Below, one piece after another: positions 22,768-31,500 of a stretch of DNA of 64,000 nucleotides. Both the position numbers and the translations under genes were made by a program. The notes beneath the pieces are model-generated. The model was given only the letters and a program-made list of their open reading frames with translations. It did not search any database and was not told the DNA's origin. The DNA lies in NCBI RefSeq assembly GCF_030687715.1, contig NZ_CP117445.1:5073501-5137500 (forward strand), given 5' to 3'. Every line of letters begins with the position of its first letter. Positions within the stretch are counted from its first letter, which is position 1. The DNA comes from Pseudomonas sp. FP2196. Its GTDB lineage: Bacteria > Pseudomonadota > Gammaproteobacteria > Pseudomonadales > Pseudomonadaceae.

Positions 22768-23862
22768 TTAAGGCTTGTGCGCCCGCGACAGGAATTCGTG
22801 CGATTGCATCTCCAGCAGACGGCTCAGCGTGCGCTGGAACTCGAAGTTCAGGCGCCCGCCGGTGTACAGATCCTTCAGCTCGACTTCGGCAGAAATGATC
22901 AATTTCACATTACGGTCGTAGAACTCGTCGACCATGTTGATGAAGCGGCGAGCGATGTCGTCGGTAGTGACGCTCATCTGCTCGACACCGCTGAGCAGCA
23001 CGGCGTGGAAGATCTTGCCCAGTTCGATGTAATCGTTCTGGCTACGCGGGCCGTCGCACAGTTCGCGGAAGTCGAACCAGGCCACGTCATCGCAAGTGCG
23101 CAGGGCACGGATCTCGCGATTTTCGATGATCAGCACATCGTTCTCGACCGCTGCGGTGCATTCCGGTGTCAGTGCCTTGAAGCTCTTGCGCAGGCTTTCG
23201 TGAGCGGCTTCGTCGAGCGGATAGTGGAACAGTTCCGCTTGTTCGAGGTGACGCAGACGATAGTCGACGCCGCTGTCGACGTTGACGATGTCGGTGTTCT
23301 GCTTGATCAGCGCGATGGCCGGCAGGAAGCGCGCGCGTTGCAGGCCGTCCTTGTACAGGCCGTCCGGGACGATGTTCGACGTCGCGACCAGCGTCACGCC
23401 GTTCTTGAACAGTTCTTCCATCAGCGTGCCGAGGATCATGGCATCGGTGATATCGGAAACGAAGAATTCGTCGAAGCAGATCACCCGCGACTCGGTCGCA
23501 AAACGCTTGGCGATGATGGTCAACGGGTTTTTCTCGCCGCCGAGGGTTTTCATCTCTTCGTGCACACGCTTCATGAAGCGGTGGAAGTGCGTGCGGGTCT
23601 TTTCCTTGAACGGCAGCGCTTCGAAGAAGGTGTCGACCAGGTAAGTCTTGCCGCGACCCACACCGCCCCAGAAATACAGACCCTTGACCGGCGTCTGATC
23701 CTTTTTGCCAAACAGTTTGCTCAGCAGGCCCGGCTTGTTCTGATCGGCGGCGATCAGATCCTCGTAAAGGCGCTGCAAATGACGCACAGCAGTTTCCTGC
23801 GCGGCGTCATGGAAGAAGTCCGGGCGTTTCAGATCAGCTTGGTATCGTTCTAGGGGCGTCAT
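22768..23862 (-). CDS. zapE: Cell division ATPase ZapE (AFG1-like)
   Basis: 364-residue AAA-type ATPase; the E. coli protein acts on the Z ring during constriction. It starts MTPLERYQADLKRPDFFHD. Walker A is GGVGRGKTYLVD near residue 68, Walker B is VICFDEFFVSDITD near 145, and TLVATSNIVPDGLYKDGLQR is the sensor region. The IS3 element ends 12 bases beyond its stop codon, between this gene and the GlxA-type regulator. Confidence 0.95.
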   Translation of the reverse strand: MTPLERYQADLKRPDFFHDAAQETAVRHLQRLYEDLIAADQNKPGLLSKLFGKKDQTPVKGLYFWGGVGRGKTYLVDTFFEALPFKEKTRTHFHRFMKRVHEEMKTLGGEKNPLTIIAKRFATESRVICFDEFFVSDITDAMILGTLMEELFKNGVTLVATSNIVPDGLYKDGLQRARFLPAIALIKQNTDIVNVDSGVDYRLRHLEQAELFHYPLDEAAHESLRKSFKALTPECTAAVENDVLIIENREIRALRTCDDVAWFDFRELCDGPRSQNDYIELGKIFHAVLLSGVEQMSVTTDDIARRFINMVDEFYDRNVKLIISAEVELKDLYTGGRLNFEFQRTLSRLLEMQSHEFLSRAHKP

Positions 23863-23883
23863 AATTCGTTAGCAAGGCAACAA

Positions 23884-23912
23884 AAACGGGCCGTCACTGT
23901 AGCGACGGCCCG
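23884..23912 (-). terminator. Terminator downstream of trpS
   Basis: Stem ACGGGCCGTC / GACGGCCCGT; on the minus strand it is followed by TTTTTG. It lies between trpS and zapE, both on the minus strand. Confidence 0.75.
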
Positions 23913-23952
23913 TGGGAATGGCAATCAGCCCTTGGTCGGGCCGAGCCGTTGA

Positions 23953-25308
23953 TTATTCCTGAACCGGTGTAAGAGCGACCCGCAGAGCCTCGATGGCCGC
24001 GTCGCGCGCAGCACTGTCGGCGAACGCCGGGCTGTCGCCGACGCACTGGCCTTCCAGCCACACGCTGAAGCTCAGGTCTTCGCTGCGCACGTCCAGTGGT
24101 TGAGCGGATTGCAATTGCTTGGTCACCTGCCCCGCCGCTTTGCCATCAGCGAAGTTGCGCGACAGCAGCAGTTGCTCGCCATCAGCCGCCAGCAGACGGA
24201 AGCGGAAACTGCCGTCGTCCTCACGGAAGCTCACAAAACGTGCGGCTTTCGCGGCTTTCTTCTTGGTGGTCGCAGCCACCTGAACCTGATTGACGAAGGA
24301 ACGCAGGCCAACAGCTTCGCGCAACTCGTTGAGGAACGGCGTTGCCACGGCACGGGCCTTCTTGGCGCCGATCTGCAGGATGTCTTCGAGATCCGCCGGA
24401 CGCTCGATCAACTGGTGATACTTGTCGCGCGCTTCGCCCAGATCATTATCGAGCAACTGGAACAGGCGGTTCTTCGCCTCGCCCCAACCCAGGCCACCGA
24501 GTAGTTCACCGCGGAATTCGTCAGCCTGTGCTGGCGTAGCAAAGGCCTGAAACAGAGTGAACAGGTGCGAGTTGTCCGGGTCCTTGGCTTCGCCTGGCGC
24601 TTTGGAGTCGGTGACGATCCGCGAGATCGCGTCTTTCATCTCTTTGGCGCTGGAGAACAACGGGATGGTGTTGTCGTAGCTCTTCGACATCTTGCGACCG
24701 TCGAGGCCTGGCAACGTCGCCACGCTTTCTTCGATCAGCGCTTCAGGCATGGTGAAGAATTCTTTGCCCTGGCCGAACAGGTGGTTGAAACGCTGGCCGA
24801 TGTCGCGGGCCATTTCCACGTGCTGGATCTGGTCGCGACCGACCGGCACCTTGTGCGCGTTGAACATCAGGATGTCTGCGGCCATCAGCACCGGGTAGCT
24901 GTAGAGGCCCATGGTGATGCCGGCGTCCGGGTCTTCGCCGGTCTCGACGTTTTTATCCACAGACGCTTTGTAAGCGTGGGCACGGTTGAGCAGGCCCTTG
25001 GCGGCGACGCAGGTCAGCAGCCAGGTCAGCTCGGGGATTTCCGGGATATCGGACTGACGGTAGAAAGTCACGCGGTCGACATCCAGGCCACCGGCCAGCC
25101 AGGTCGCGGCGATTTCCAGACGCGAGCGCTGAATGCGCAGCGGGTCATCGCATTTGATCAGGGCGTGGTAGTCGGCCAGGAAGTAGAACGAATCGGCATT
25201 GCTGTCGCGGCTGGCGAGGATCGCCGGGCGGATGGCGCCGGCGTAGTTGCCCAGGTGCGGCGTGCCGGTGGTGGTGATGCCGGTGAGGATGCGGGTACGG
25301 TTCGTCAT
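23953..25308 (-). CDS. trpS: Tryptophanyl-tRNA synthetase with C-terminal extension
   Basis: Class I synthetase charging tRNA-Trp. The catalytic core has the HIGH-like TGTPHLGNY near residue 12 and the KMSKS motif in GRKMSKSYDN near 208. The chosen ATG gives 451 residues, against about 334 in E. coli: residues about 350-451 form an extra C-terminal domain containing SFREDDGSFRFRLLAADGEQLLLSRNF. A TTG codon 24 bases upstream (MQSDKRLP) is an alternative start; the ATG fits the family's MTNRTRILTG better. Confidence 0.93.
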   Translation of the reverse strand: MTNRTRILTGITTTGTPHLGNYAGAIRPAILASRDSNADSFYFLADYHALIKCDDPLRIQRSRLEIAATWLAGGLDVDRVTFYRQSDIPEIPELTWLLTCVAAKGLLNRAHAYKASVDKNVETGEDPDAGITMGLYSYPVLMAADILMFNAHKVPVGRDQIQHVEMARDIGQRFNHLFGQGKEFFTMPEALIEESVATLPGLDGRKMSKSYDNTIPLFSSAKEMKDAISRIVTDSKAPGEAKDPDNSHLFTLFQAFATPAQADEFRGELLGGLGWGEAKNRLFQLLDNDLGEARDKYHQLIERPADLEDILQIGAKKARAVATPFLNELREAVGLRSFVNQVQVAATTKKKAAKAARFVSFREDDGSFRFRLLAADGEQLLLSRNFADGKAAGQVTKQLQSAQPLDVRSEDLSFSVWLEGQCVGDSPAFADSAARDAAIEALRVALTPVQE

Positions 25309-25332
25309 GGGTAATCGCTTGTCAGACTGCAA

Positions 25333-25962
25333 TCAATTCGAGAGACGCGGCAGGATCAGATCCTTGAGATCGGTCAACTTGCCATGAAAAAAGTGTCCGC
25401 ATTCTGCCACTTTCAGCAGCTCATGGGGGCGCTGGAGTTTTTCCGACCAGTCGTAGACCAGTTGCGGATCAATGACTTCGTCGGTTTCCGGCTGGATCAC
25501 GGTCAATTCGCCCTGCTTTGGCAGTTGATCCTGCTCGCCCAGACGCATCACCGCCGGTGCGACCATGAACAAGTGCTTGAGCGGCACGCCTTGCGCTTCG
25601 AGGCGGCCGCCGAGACTTGCTGCAACAAATCCGCCGAAGGAGAAACCGAACAGGGTCAGCGGCAGATCCGGGTGTTTTTCCCGAAGCCAGGCAGCAACGA
25701 CTTGAGCGTCATCGACTTCGCCGGTGCCCATGTCGTGCGCCCCTTCGCTGGCGCCGACGCCGCGATAGTTGAAACGCAAGGTGATCAGGCCCGCGTCGCG
25801 CGCGGTGCGCTGCAGGGTCGAGACGACCTTGTTGAGCATGGTGCCACCCTGCACCGGGTTCGGATGGCAGATCAGCGCGATGCCGCGCGGCTGCTCGTTA
25901 TCCAGGTACAGCGCTTCAATTTGGCCGACTGGGCCGTCAATCACTACAGGGGTTTCACGCAT
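25333..25962 (-). CDS. Alpha/beta hydrolase (DUF-type CocE/dienelactone-hydrolase-like)
   Basis: 209-residue cytoplasmic alpha/beta hydrolase. It begins MRETPVVIDGPVGQIEALYLD, followed by the oxyanion segment HPNPVQGGTMLNKV, RFNYRGVGASEG near 73, the nucleophile elbow GFSFGGF near 115 (Ser117 region), an Asp in PETDEVI and a terminal His in CGHFFHGK, completing a Ser-Asp-His triad. An upstream ATG would add 51 non-conserved residues and overlap zapG, so it is rejected. Substrate unknown; conserved next to zapG and trpS in Pseudomonas. Confidence 0.88.
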   Translation of the reverse strand: MRETPVVIDGPVGQIEALYLDNEQPRGIALICHPNPVQGGTMLNKVVSTLQRTARDAGLITLRFNYRGVGASEGAHDMGTGEVDDAQVVAAWLREKHPDLPLTLFGFSFGGFVAASLGGRLEAQGVPLKHLFMVAPAVMRLGEQDQLPKQGELTVIQPETDEVIDPQLVYDWSEKLQRPHELLKVAECGHFFHGKLTDLKDLILPRLSN

Positions 25963-26106
25963 CAGCAAGGAAGGAACTCCGTGACCTCGAATCGGGTCGA
26001 CTCGTCTAGCAAATTGTCTGTGCCAATCTATTGCGAGTGAATCGCGGTATACAGCGCAGGTTCGAGCCGTTAACGTAAAGCAAAGCCGTTTATAGAGGAA
26101 GGACTC

Positions 26107-26541
26107 GTGGAACACTCGCTCTTAGTTTGGTTGTTACCGACTCTTGCCCTGGTTGTGGGTGTCGCCATTGGATTCCTGATCGCGCGCGTTGCGCCGAACG
26201 CCGCCCCGAGCCGTACGCAGCGTCAACTGGATGATATCCAGGAGCGTTTCGACAGTTATCAAAACGAGGTGGTCACCCACTTCAACAGCACCGCGATGCT
26301 GGTTAAGAAGCTGACCCAGAGCTATCAGGAAGTGCAGGATCATCTCGCCGAGGGCGCCAATCGTCTGGCCCTGGACGAGCAGACCCGCCAGCGCCTGATC
26401 GCCGCCCTGCACGCCGACGCGGCGCAGGCACCGCGCGAACGCCTGACGCCGCCGCGCGATCAGGAGCCACCGCGCGACTACGCGCCGAAGACGCCGAACT
26501 CGCCGGGCATGCTCGATGAGCAATATGGTTTGAAGAAGTAA
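26107..26541 (+). CDS. zapG: ZapG (YhcB/DUF1043) membrane protein
   Basis: 144 residues: an N-terminal membrane span (about 5-25, LVWLLPTLALVVGVAIGFLIA), then a coiled coil (RTQRQLDDIQERFDSYQNEVVTHF) and a proline-rich tail. YhcB/ZapG links cell elongation and division machinery in enterobacteria. GTG start with AGGAAGG about 5 bases upstream. Followed by a strong terminator. Function is carried over from the family. Confidence 0.9.
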   Translation: MEHSLLVWLLPTLALVVGVAIGFLIARVAPNAAPSRTQRQLDDIQERFDSYQNEVVTHFNSTAMLVKKLTQSYQEVQDHLAEGANRLALDEQTRQRLIAALHADAAQAPRERLTPPRDQEPPRDYAPKTPNSPGMLDEQYGLKK

Positions 26542-26558
26542 TCGGGTTCGCGCCCAAC

Positions 26559-26599
26559 AAAAAGCCCCCGGACAATGCTGTTGTCCGGGGGCTTTTTTG
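26559..26599 (+). terminator. Terminator downstream of zapG
   Basis: Stem AGCCCCCGGACAA / TTGTCCGGGGGCT, 13 bp, loop TGCTG, flanked by A run and T run. Confidence 0.9.
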
Positions 26600-26629
26600 T
26601 ATCTGCTCATTCGCGGACAACATGACCTC

Positions 26630-26722
26630 CTGCAGGAGCTGTCGAGTGAAACGAGGCTGCGATCTTTTGATCCTGTTTTTAAAGATCAAGATCAAAAGAT
26701 CGCAGCGTCCCGCAGCTCCTGT
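26630..26722. repeat. REP-like palindrome (GGCTGCGATCTTTTGATC type)
   Basis: Outer pair GCAGGAGCTG / CAGCTCCTGT and inner pair GGCTGCGATCTTTTGATC / GATCAAAAGATCGCAGC form one large inverted repeat. Five further copies lie at 35785, 48283, 51548, 55029 and 56003, always between genes. Confidence 0.85.
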
Positions 26723-26745
26723 AAGGGAGACCGCGTAAAAGACAC

Positions 26746-26782
26746 AAAAAAATGCCCGATCACCAGGATCAGGCATTTTTTC
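26746..26782. terminator. Terminator between zapG and OmpA-like gene
   Basis: Stem ATGCC.GATC / GATC.GGCAT with a short loop, flanked by seven A residues and a T run. It lies 15 bases beyond the stop codon of the minus-strand OmpA-like gene. Confidence 0.8.
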
Positions 26783-26796
26783 ATTCAGGCAATCAG

Positions 26797-27531
26797 TTAC
26801 GGATACTGCTGAACCGTACCCGGCTGCTGTTGCTGACCACCATACTGCTGACCCGGAATCGCCTTCAGGTTGACCTCGACCCGACGGTTCTGCGCCCGGC
26901 CATTGACGTCACCGTTGCTGGCAATCGGATTATCCGGGCCGGCGCCACGGGCCGACAGGTTGGCGCCACTGACACCTTGCGAAGTCAGGTAGGTCGCCAC
27001 GCTCTGCGCACGACGTTGAGACAGGTCCATGTTGTGCTGGCGGCTGCCGGTGCTGTCGGTGTAGCCGACGATTTCGATCTGATTCTGGCTGAATTCTTTC
27101 AACGAGTTGGCCAGGTTGTTCAGCGGCTGGTAGAAGCTCGACGCGATATTCGCCGAATCAGTAGCGAAAGTGATGTTGCCCGGCATGATCAGCTTGATCT
27201 GATCGCCCTGACGCTGCACTTCAACGCCGGTGTTGGCCATGCTGGCGCGCAGTTTTTTCTCTTGCTGGTCGGCGTAGTAACCGTAACCGGCCGCCGAAGC
27301 ACCGACCACAGCCGCACCGATCAAGGCACCCTTGCCACGGTTATCGTGACCGATAGCAGCGCCGGCCAGTGCACCGGCCAGAGCGCCGAGGCCACCGTAC
27401 TTGGCGGTTTTGCTCATGCCTTGGGAGCCACCGTCGGCCTGACCCTGATTGTCATACGGGTTAGGCGAGGCGCAGCCGGACAGCACAGCTACGGCAGTAG
27501 CGACAATAATCAAACGACGCGTGGTGAACAT
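26797..27531 (-). CDS. OmpA-family lipoprotein with glycine zipper (YiaD-like)
   Basis: 244 residues: signal peptide with lipobox VLSGC (Cys20), a glycine-zipper segment GGLGALAGALAGAAIGHDN and GALIGAAVVGASAAG (about 46-83), and a C-terminal OmpA peptidoglycan-binding domain (about 105-225) with IEIVGYTDSTGSRQHNMDLSQRRAQSV and RGAGPDNPIASN...GRAQNRRVEV. It would sit in the outer membrane and bind peptidoglycan. A Gln-rich tail ends the protein. Confidence 0.93.
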   Translation of the reverse strand: MFTTRRLIIVATAVAVLSGCASPNPYDNQGQADGGSQGMSKTAKYGGLGALAGALAGAAIGHDNRGKGALIGAAVVGASAAGYGYYADQQEKKLRASMANTGVEVQRQGDQIKLIMPGNITFATDSANIASSFYQPLNNLANSLKEFSQNQIEIVGYTDSTGSRQHNMDLSQRRAQSVATYLTSQGVSGANLSARGAGPDNPIASNGDVNGRAQNRRVEVNLKAIPGQQYGGQQQQPGTVQQYP

Positions 27532-27647
27532 GGAGAGCTCCTACTTTTCTGCATTCTGTGGTGCAGCGGTCGTTTGGCAATAAACCTCTGCGGGCGTTGG
27601 ATCATCACTCAGCGCAAAAATTCCACTGCACACCCGTGACAAAATAT

Positions 27648-28292
27648 TTACACCCGTACGAATGGGTTTTCGCGCATTTCATCTCCTAAACGCGTGTCCG
27701 GACCGTGCCCGGCAACGACGGTTGCATCCTCGTCCAGGGTGTACAGCCGCTGCTTGATCGAGCGCACGATGGTGGCCTGATCACCGCCCCATAAGTCCGT
27801 GCGCCCTACCCCGCGACGAAACAGCGTGTCGCCGGCAATCAACAGCTTAGCCTCGGAAAACCAAAAGCTCATGGACCCCGGCGTATGACCCGGCGTGTGC
27901 AGTGCCACGCCACAGCCGCAAGCGAGTTCTTCATCGTCGCTCAACCAGCGATCCGGCGATGGCACCGGAGTGTATGGCACGCCGAACATCTGGCATTGCA
28001 TTTCGAGGTTGTCCCAGAGGAACTGATCTTCCTTGTGCAGATGCAGCGTCGCGCCGGTCTTTTCCTTCATCTGCCCGGACGCGAGGAAATGATCGAGATG
28101 GGCGTGGGTGTGGATGATGCTGACGACTTTCAGGCCCAGCGCATCGAGGCGCGCCATGATCAGGTCAGGGTTGCCACCCGGGTCGACGACGATGGCTTTT
28201 TTGGTGATCGGGTCGCCGATGATGGTGCAGTTGCACTGCAAAGGGCCGACGGGGAAGGTTTCGCGGATGAGCCGGGTGGCCGGTACGTTCAT
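27648..28292 (-). CDS. Metallo-beta-lactamase-fold hydrolase (GloB/YcbL-like)
   Basis: 214-residue metal-dependent hydrolase of the glyoxalase-II-like branch. Metal ligands are in HTHAHLDH near residue 59, HTPGHTPGSMSF near 134, AGDTLFRRGVGRTDL near 154 and GHGPDTRLGDEMRENPF near the end. The N-terminus FPVGPLQCNCTIIGD is characteristic. It lacks the separate C-terminal substrate domain of classical glyoxalase II, so a thioester or related ester substrate is likely but not defined. Confidence 0.92.
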   Translation of the reverse strand: MNVPATRLIRETFPVGPLQCNCTIIGDPITKKAIVVDPGGNPDLIMARLDALGLKVVSIIHTHAHLDHFLASGQMKEKTGATLHLHKEDQFLWDNLEMQCQMFGVPYTPVPSPDRWLSDDEELACGCGVALHTPGHTPGSMSFWFSEAKLLIAGDTLFRRGVGRTDLWGGDQATIVRSIKQRLYTLDEDATVVAGHGPDTRLGDEMRENPFVRV

Positions 28293-28504
28293 CGTTCGCT
28301 CCTGAAGTTCGATTTGCGACAGGATATCAGTCTGCCGATCTTCAGTTTCAAGCTGATACGCCGATACCTGACTAAGTCATTTTTCTGGCGTCATCGTTAA
28401 AAAAATAGTGGCCTAGTGATATCAATTGACGCTGTTTTTGGTACAAAATTGTTGATCGAAGTGGCCATTATTCAGTAAGGCCGCCCCCCACTCAGGATCT
28501 CGAA

Positions 28505-31500
28505 ATGTCGTCACCCACAGGTTACACGCTCACCAGGACTTCGTTTTTAACCGGTAATGCCCAGGCAGATAGCCTGATCTTCGGCATACAATGGTTTAGC
28601 CCGGACTTTGGTGGCTCTGACGTCTTTTCAACTCGATTAACGTACAGCTTTGTTACTCCCGGCCAGTCGTATTTCGCCAAGGGTTACAGTCCGGACAACG
28701 AGTTTCTCAACAGTTTCGCACTGACCAGCGCGCAACAGACCGCCGTCACCAGCGCGCTCAGTGCATGGAGCGCCGTAGCGAACGTCAAGTTCACCCTGGT
28801 CAGCGACGATTACAACAGTGCTGGCGACCTGCGGTTTGGCGGTTATGCCGGCATGGACCCGAAAACGGCTGCCTGGGCCTACTTCCCTGATCAAAAACCC
28901 CTGGCTGGCGATGTCTGGATCGGACCGGTAACGGACAATCCGAACCCAGTCCGAGGCACATATGACTACATGACTTTCATTCATGAAATCGGTCATGCCC
29001 TAGGTCTGAAGCATCCCTTTGAAGCGAGCCCGACCAACAACACCCTTATCTCGCCGTTGATCGACGACTCACACTTCACCCTCATGAGCTACAACAACAC
29101 GTATTCATACCAGCCAACAACGCCAATGGTTCTGGACATTCTCGTAATCCAGCAGCTTTACGGCGCCAACATGCTCTGGCAGACCGGCGACAACGTCTAC
29201 AAATGGGCACCCGACCAATCGATTTTCGAGACCATTTGGGATGCTGGCGGCAACGACACCATCGACGCCAGCAATCAACTGTCGGCCGTAACACTGAACC
29301 TCAATGAGGGTCAGTTCAGCGAAATTGGCAAGACTTTCGTCAATACCGCCACTCAAGCGTTGGTCAATGACGGGCTGGCCATCGCCTTCGGCGCAAAGAT
29401 TGAAAACGCCACTGGTTCTGCTTTCGACGATATTCTGATCGGCAATGATCTGAACAATTGGCTGAACGGCATGGGCGGTGCCGACACCATGAGCGGTGGC
29501 GCCGGCAACGATACATACGTTGTCGATAATGTGAACGACGTGATCATCGAGACCAATGCTTCGCTCACAGAATACGACACCGTAATTTCCGTCATCGACT
29601 ACACCCTGGGCGCCAATCTCGAATACCTTTCTCTGGCGGGAACAGCGAACATCAACGCCACCGGCAACGCCCTGGGCAACCGCCTGACGGGTAATTCCGG
29701 CAACAACATTCTCGACGGTGGTGCGGGCAACGACCTGCTGACCGGTGGCCTGGGCAACGACACCTACATCGTCGACAGCACCGGCGATGTGATCGTCGAA
29801 ACCAGCACCCTGAGCACCGAGATCGACACCGTCAAAGCGTCGGTCAACTACACGCTGGGCAACAATCTGGAGAATCTGACACTGACCGGTACTGCCGACC
29901 TCAACGGAAGCGGCAACGGCCTGAACAACGTCATCACGGGCAACATAGGCAACAACCTGCTCGACGGCGGCGCGGGAGCGGACACTCTGATCGGCGGCGC
30001 CGGCAATGACACGTACATCATCGACAACGCCGGCGATAGCATTGTCGAACTGGCCAACGAAGGCCAGGATCTGGTCAAGGCGTCCGTCAGCTACTTCTTC
30101 ACCGCCAACATTGAAAACGGTGAATTGACCGGCACTGACGCCATCAACATGGTCGGCAACGACCTGAACAATGTGCTGACCGGCAACAGCGCCGCAAACG
30201 TCCTCAACGGCATGGAGGGCGCGGACACCATGATCGGCGGTACCGGCAACGACTACTATTTCGTCGACAACGTCGGCGACCTGGTGGTCGAGACCAGCAC
30301 GCTGGCCAGTGAAATCGACACCGTTCGCTCCACCGTCAGCTACGCCCTGACGGCCAACGTCGAATACCTGGTCCTCACCGGCAATGCCGATATCAACGCC
30401 ACCGGCAACGCCTTGGGCAACCGCCTGACAGGCAATGACGGCAACAACATTCTCGACGGTGGTGCGGGCAACGACCTGCTGACCGGTGGCCTGGGCAACG
30501 ACACCTACATCGTCGACAGCACCGGCGATGTGATCGTCGAAACCAGCACCCTGAGCACCGAGATCGACACTGTCAAAGCGTCGGTCAACTACACGCTGGG
30601 CAACAATCTGGAGAATCTGACACTGACTGGTACTGCCGACCTCAACGGCAGCGGCAACGGCCTGAACAACGTCATCACGGGCAACATCGGCAACAACCTG
30701 CTCGACGGCGGCGCGGGAGCGGACACTCTGATCGGCGGCGCCGGCAATGACATTTATATTGTGGACAACGTCGCAGACACCATCGTTGAGCAGGCAGACG
30801 AAGGTTATGACCGCGTCAATGCCTCAATCAGCTATACCCTCGGTGCCAATATCGAAGAAGGTTTATTGATCGGAAGCAATGCGATCAATCTGATCGGAAA
30901 CAGTCAGGACAATCGACTCACCGGCAACGCTGCGGCCAACAACCTGCAGGGTGGCGCTGGCAACGACACTCTGGACGGTGGCGCGGGAGCGGACACTCTG
31001 ATCGGCGGCGCCGGCAATGACACGTACATCATCGACAACGCCGGCGACAGCATTGTCGAACTGGCCAACGAAGGCCAGGATCTGGTCAAGGCGTCCGTCA
31101 GCTACTTCTTCACCGCCAACATTGAAAACGGTGAATTGACCGGCACTGACGCCATCAACATGGTCGGCAACGACCTGAACAATGTGCTGACCGGCAACAG
31201 CGCCGCAAACGTCCTCAACGGCATGGAGGGCGCGGACACCATGATCGGCGGTACCGGCAACGACTACTATTTCGTCGACAACGTCGGCGACCTGGTGGTC
31301 GAGACCAGCACGCTGGCCAGTGAAATCGACACCGTTCGCTCCACCGTCAGCTACGCCCTGACGGCCAACGTCGAATACCTGGTCCTCACCGGCAACGCCG
31401 ATATCAACGCCACCGGCAACGCCTTGGGCAACCGCCTGACAGGCAATGACGGCAACAACATTCTCGACGGTGGTGCGGGCAACGACCTGCTGACCGGTGG

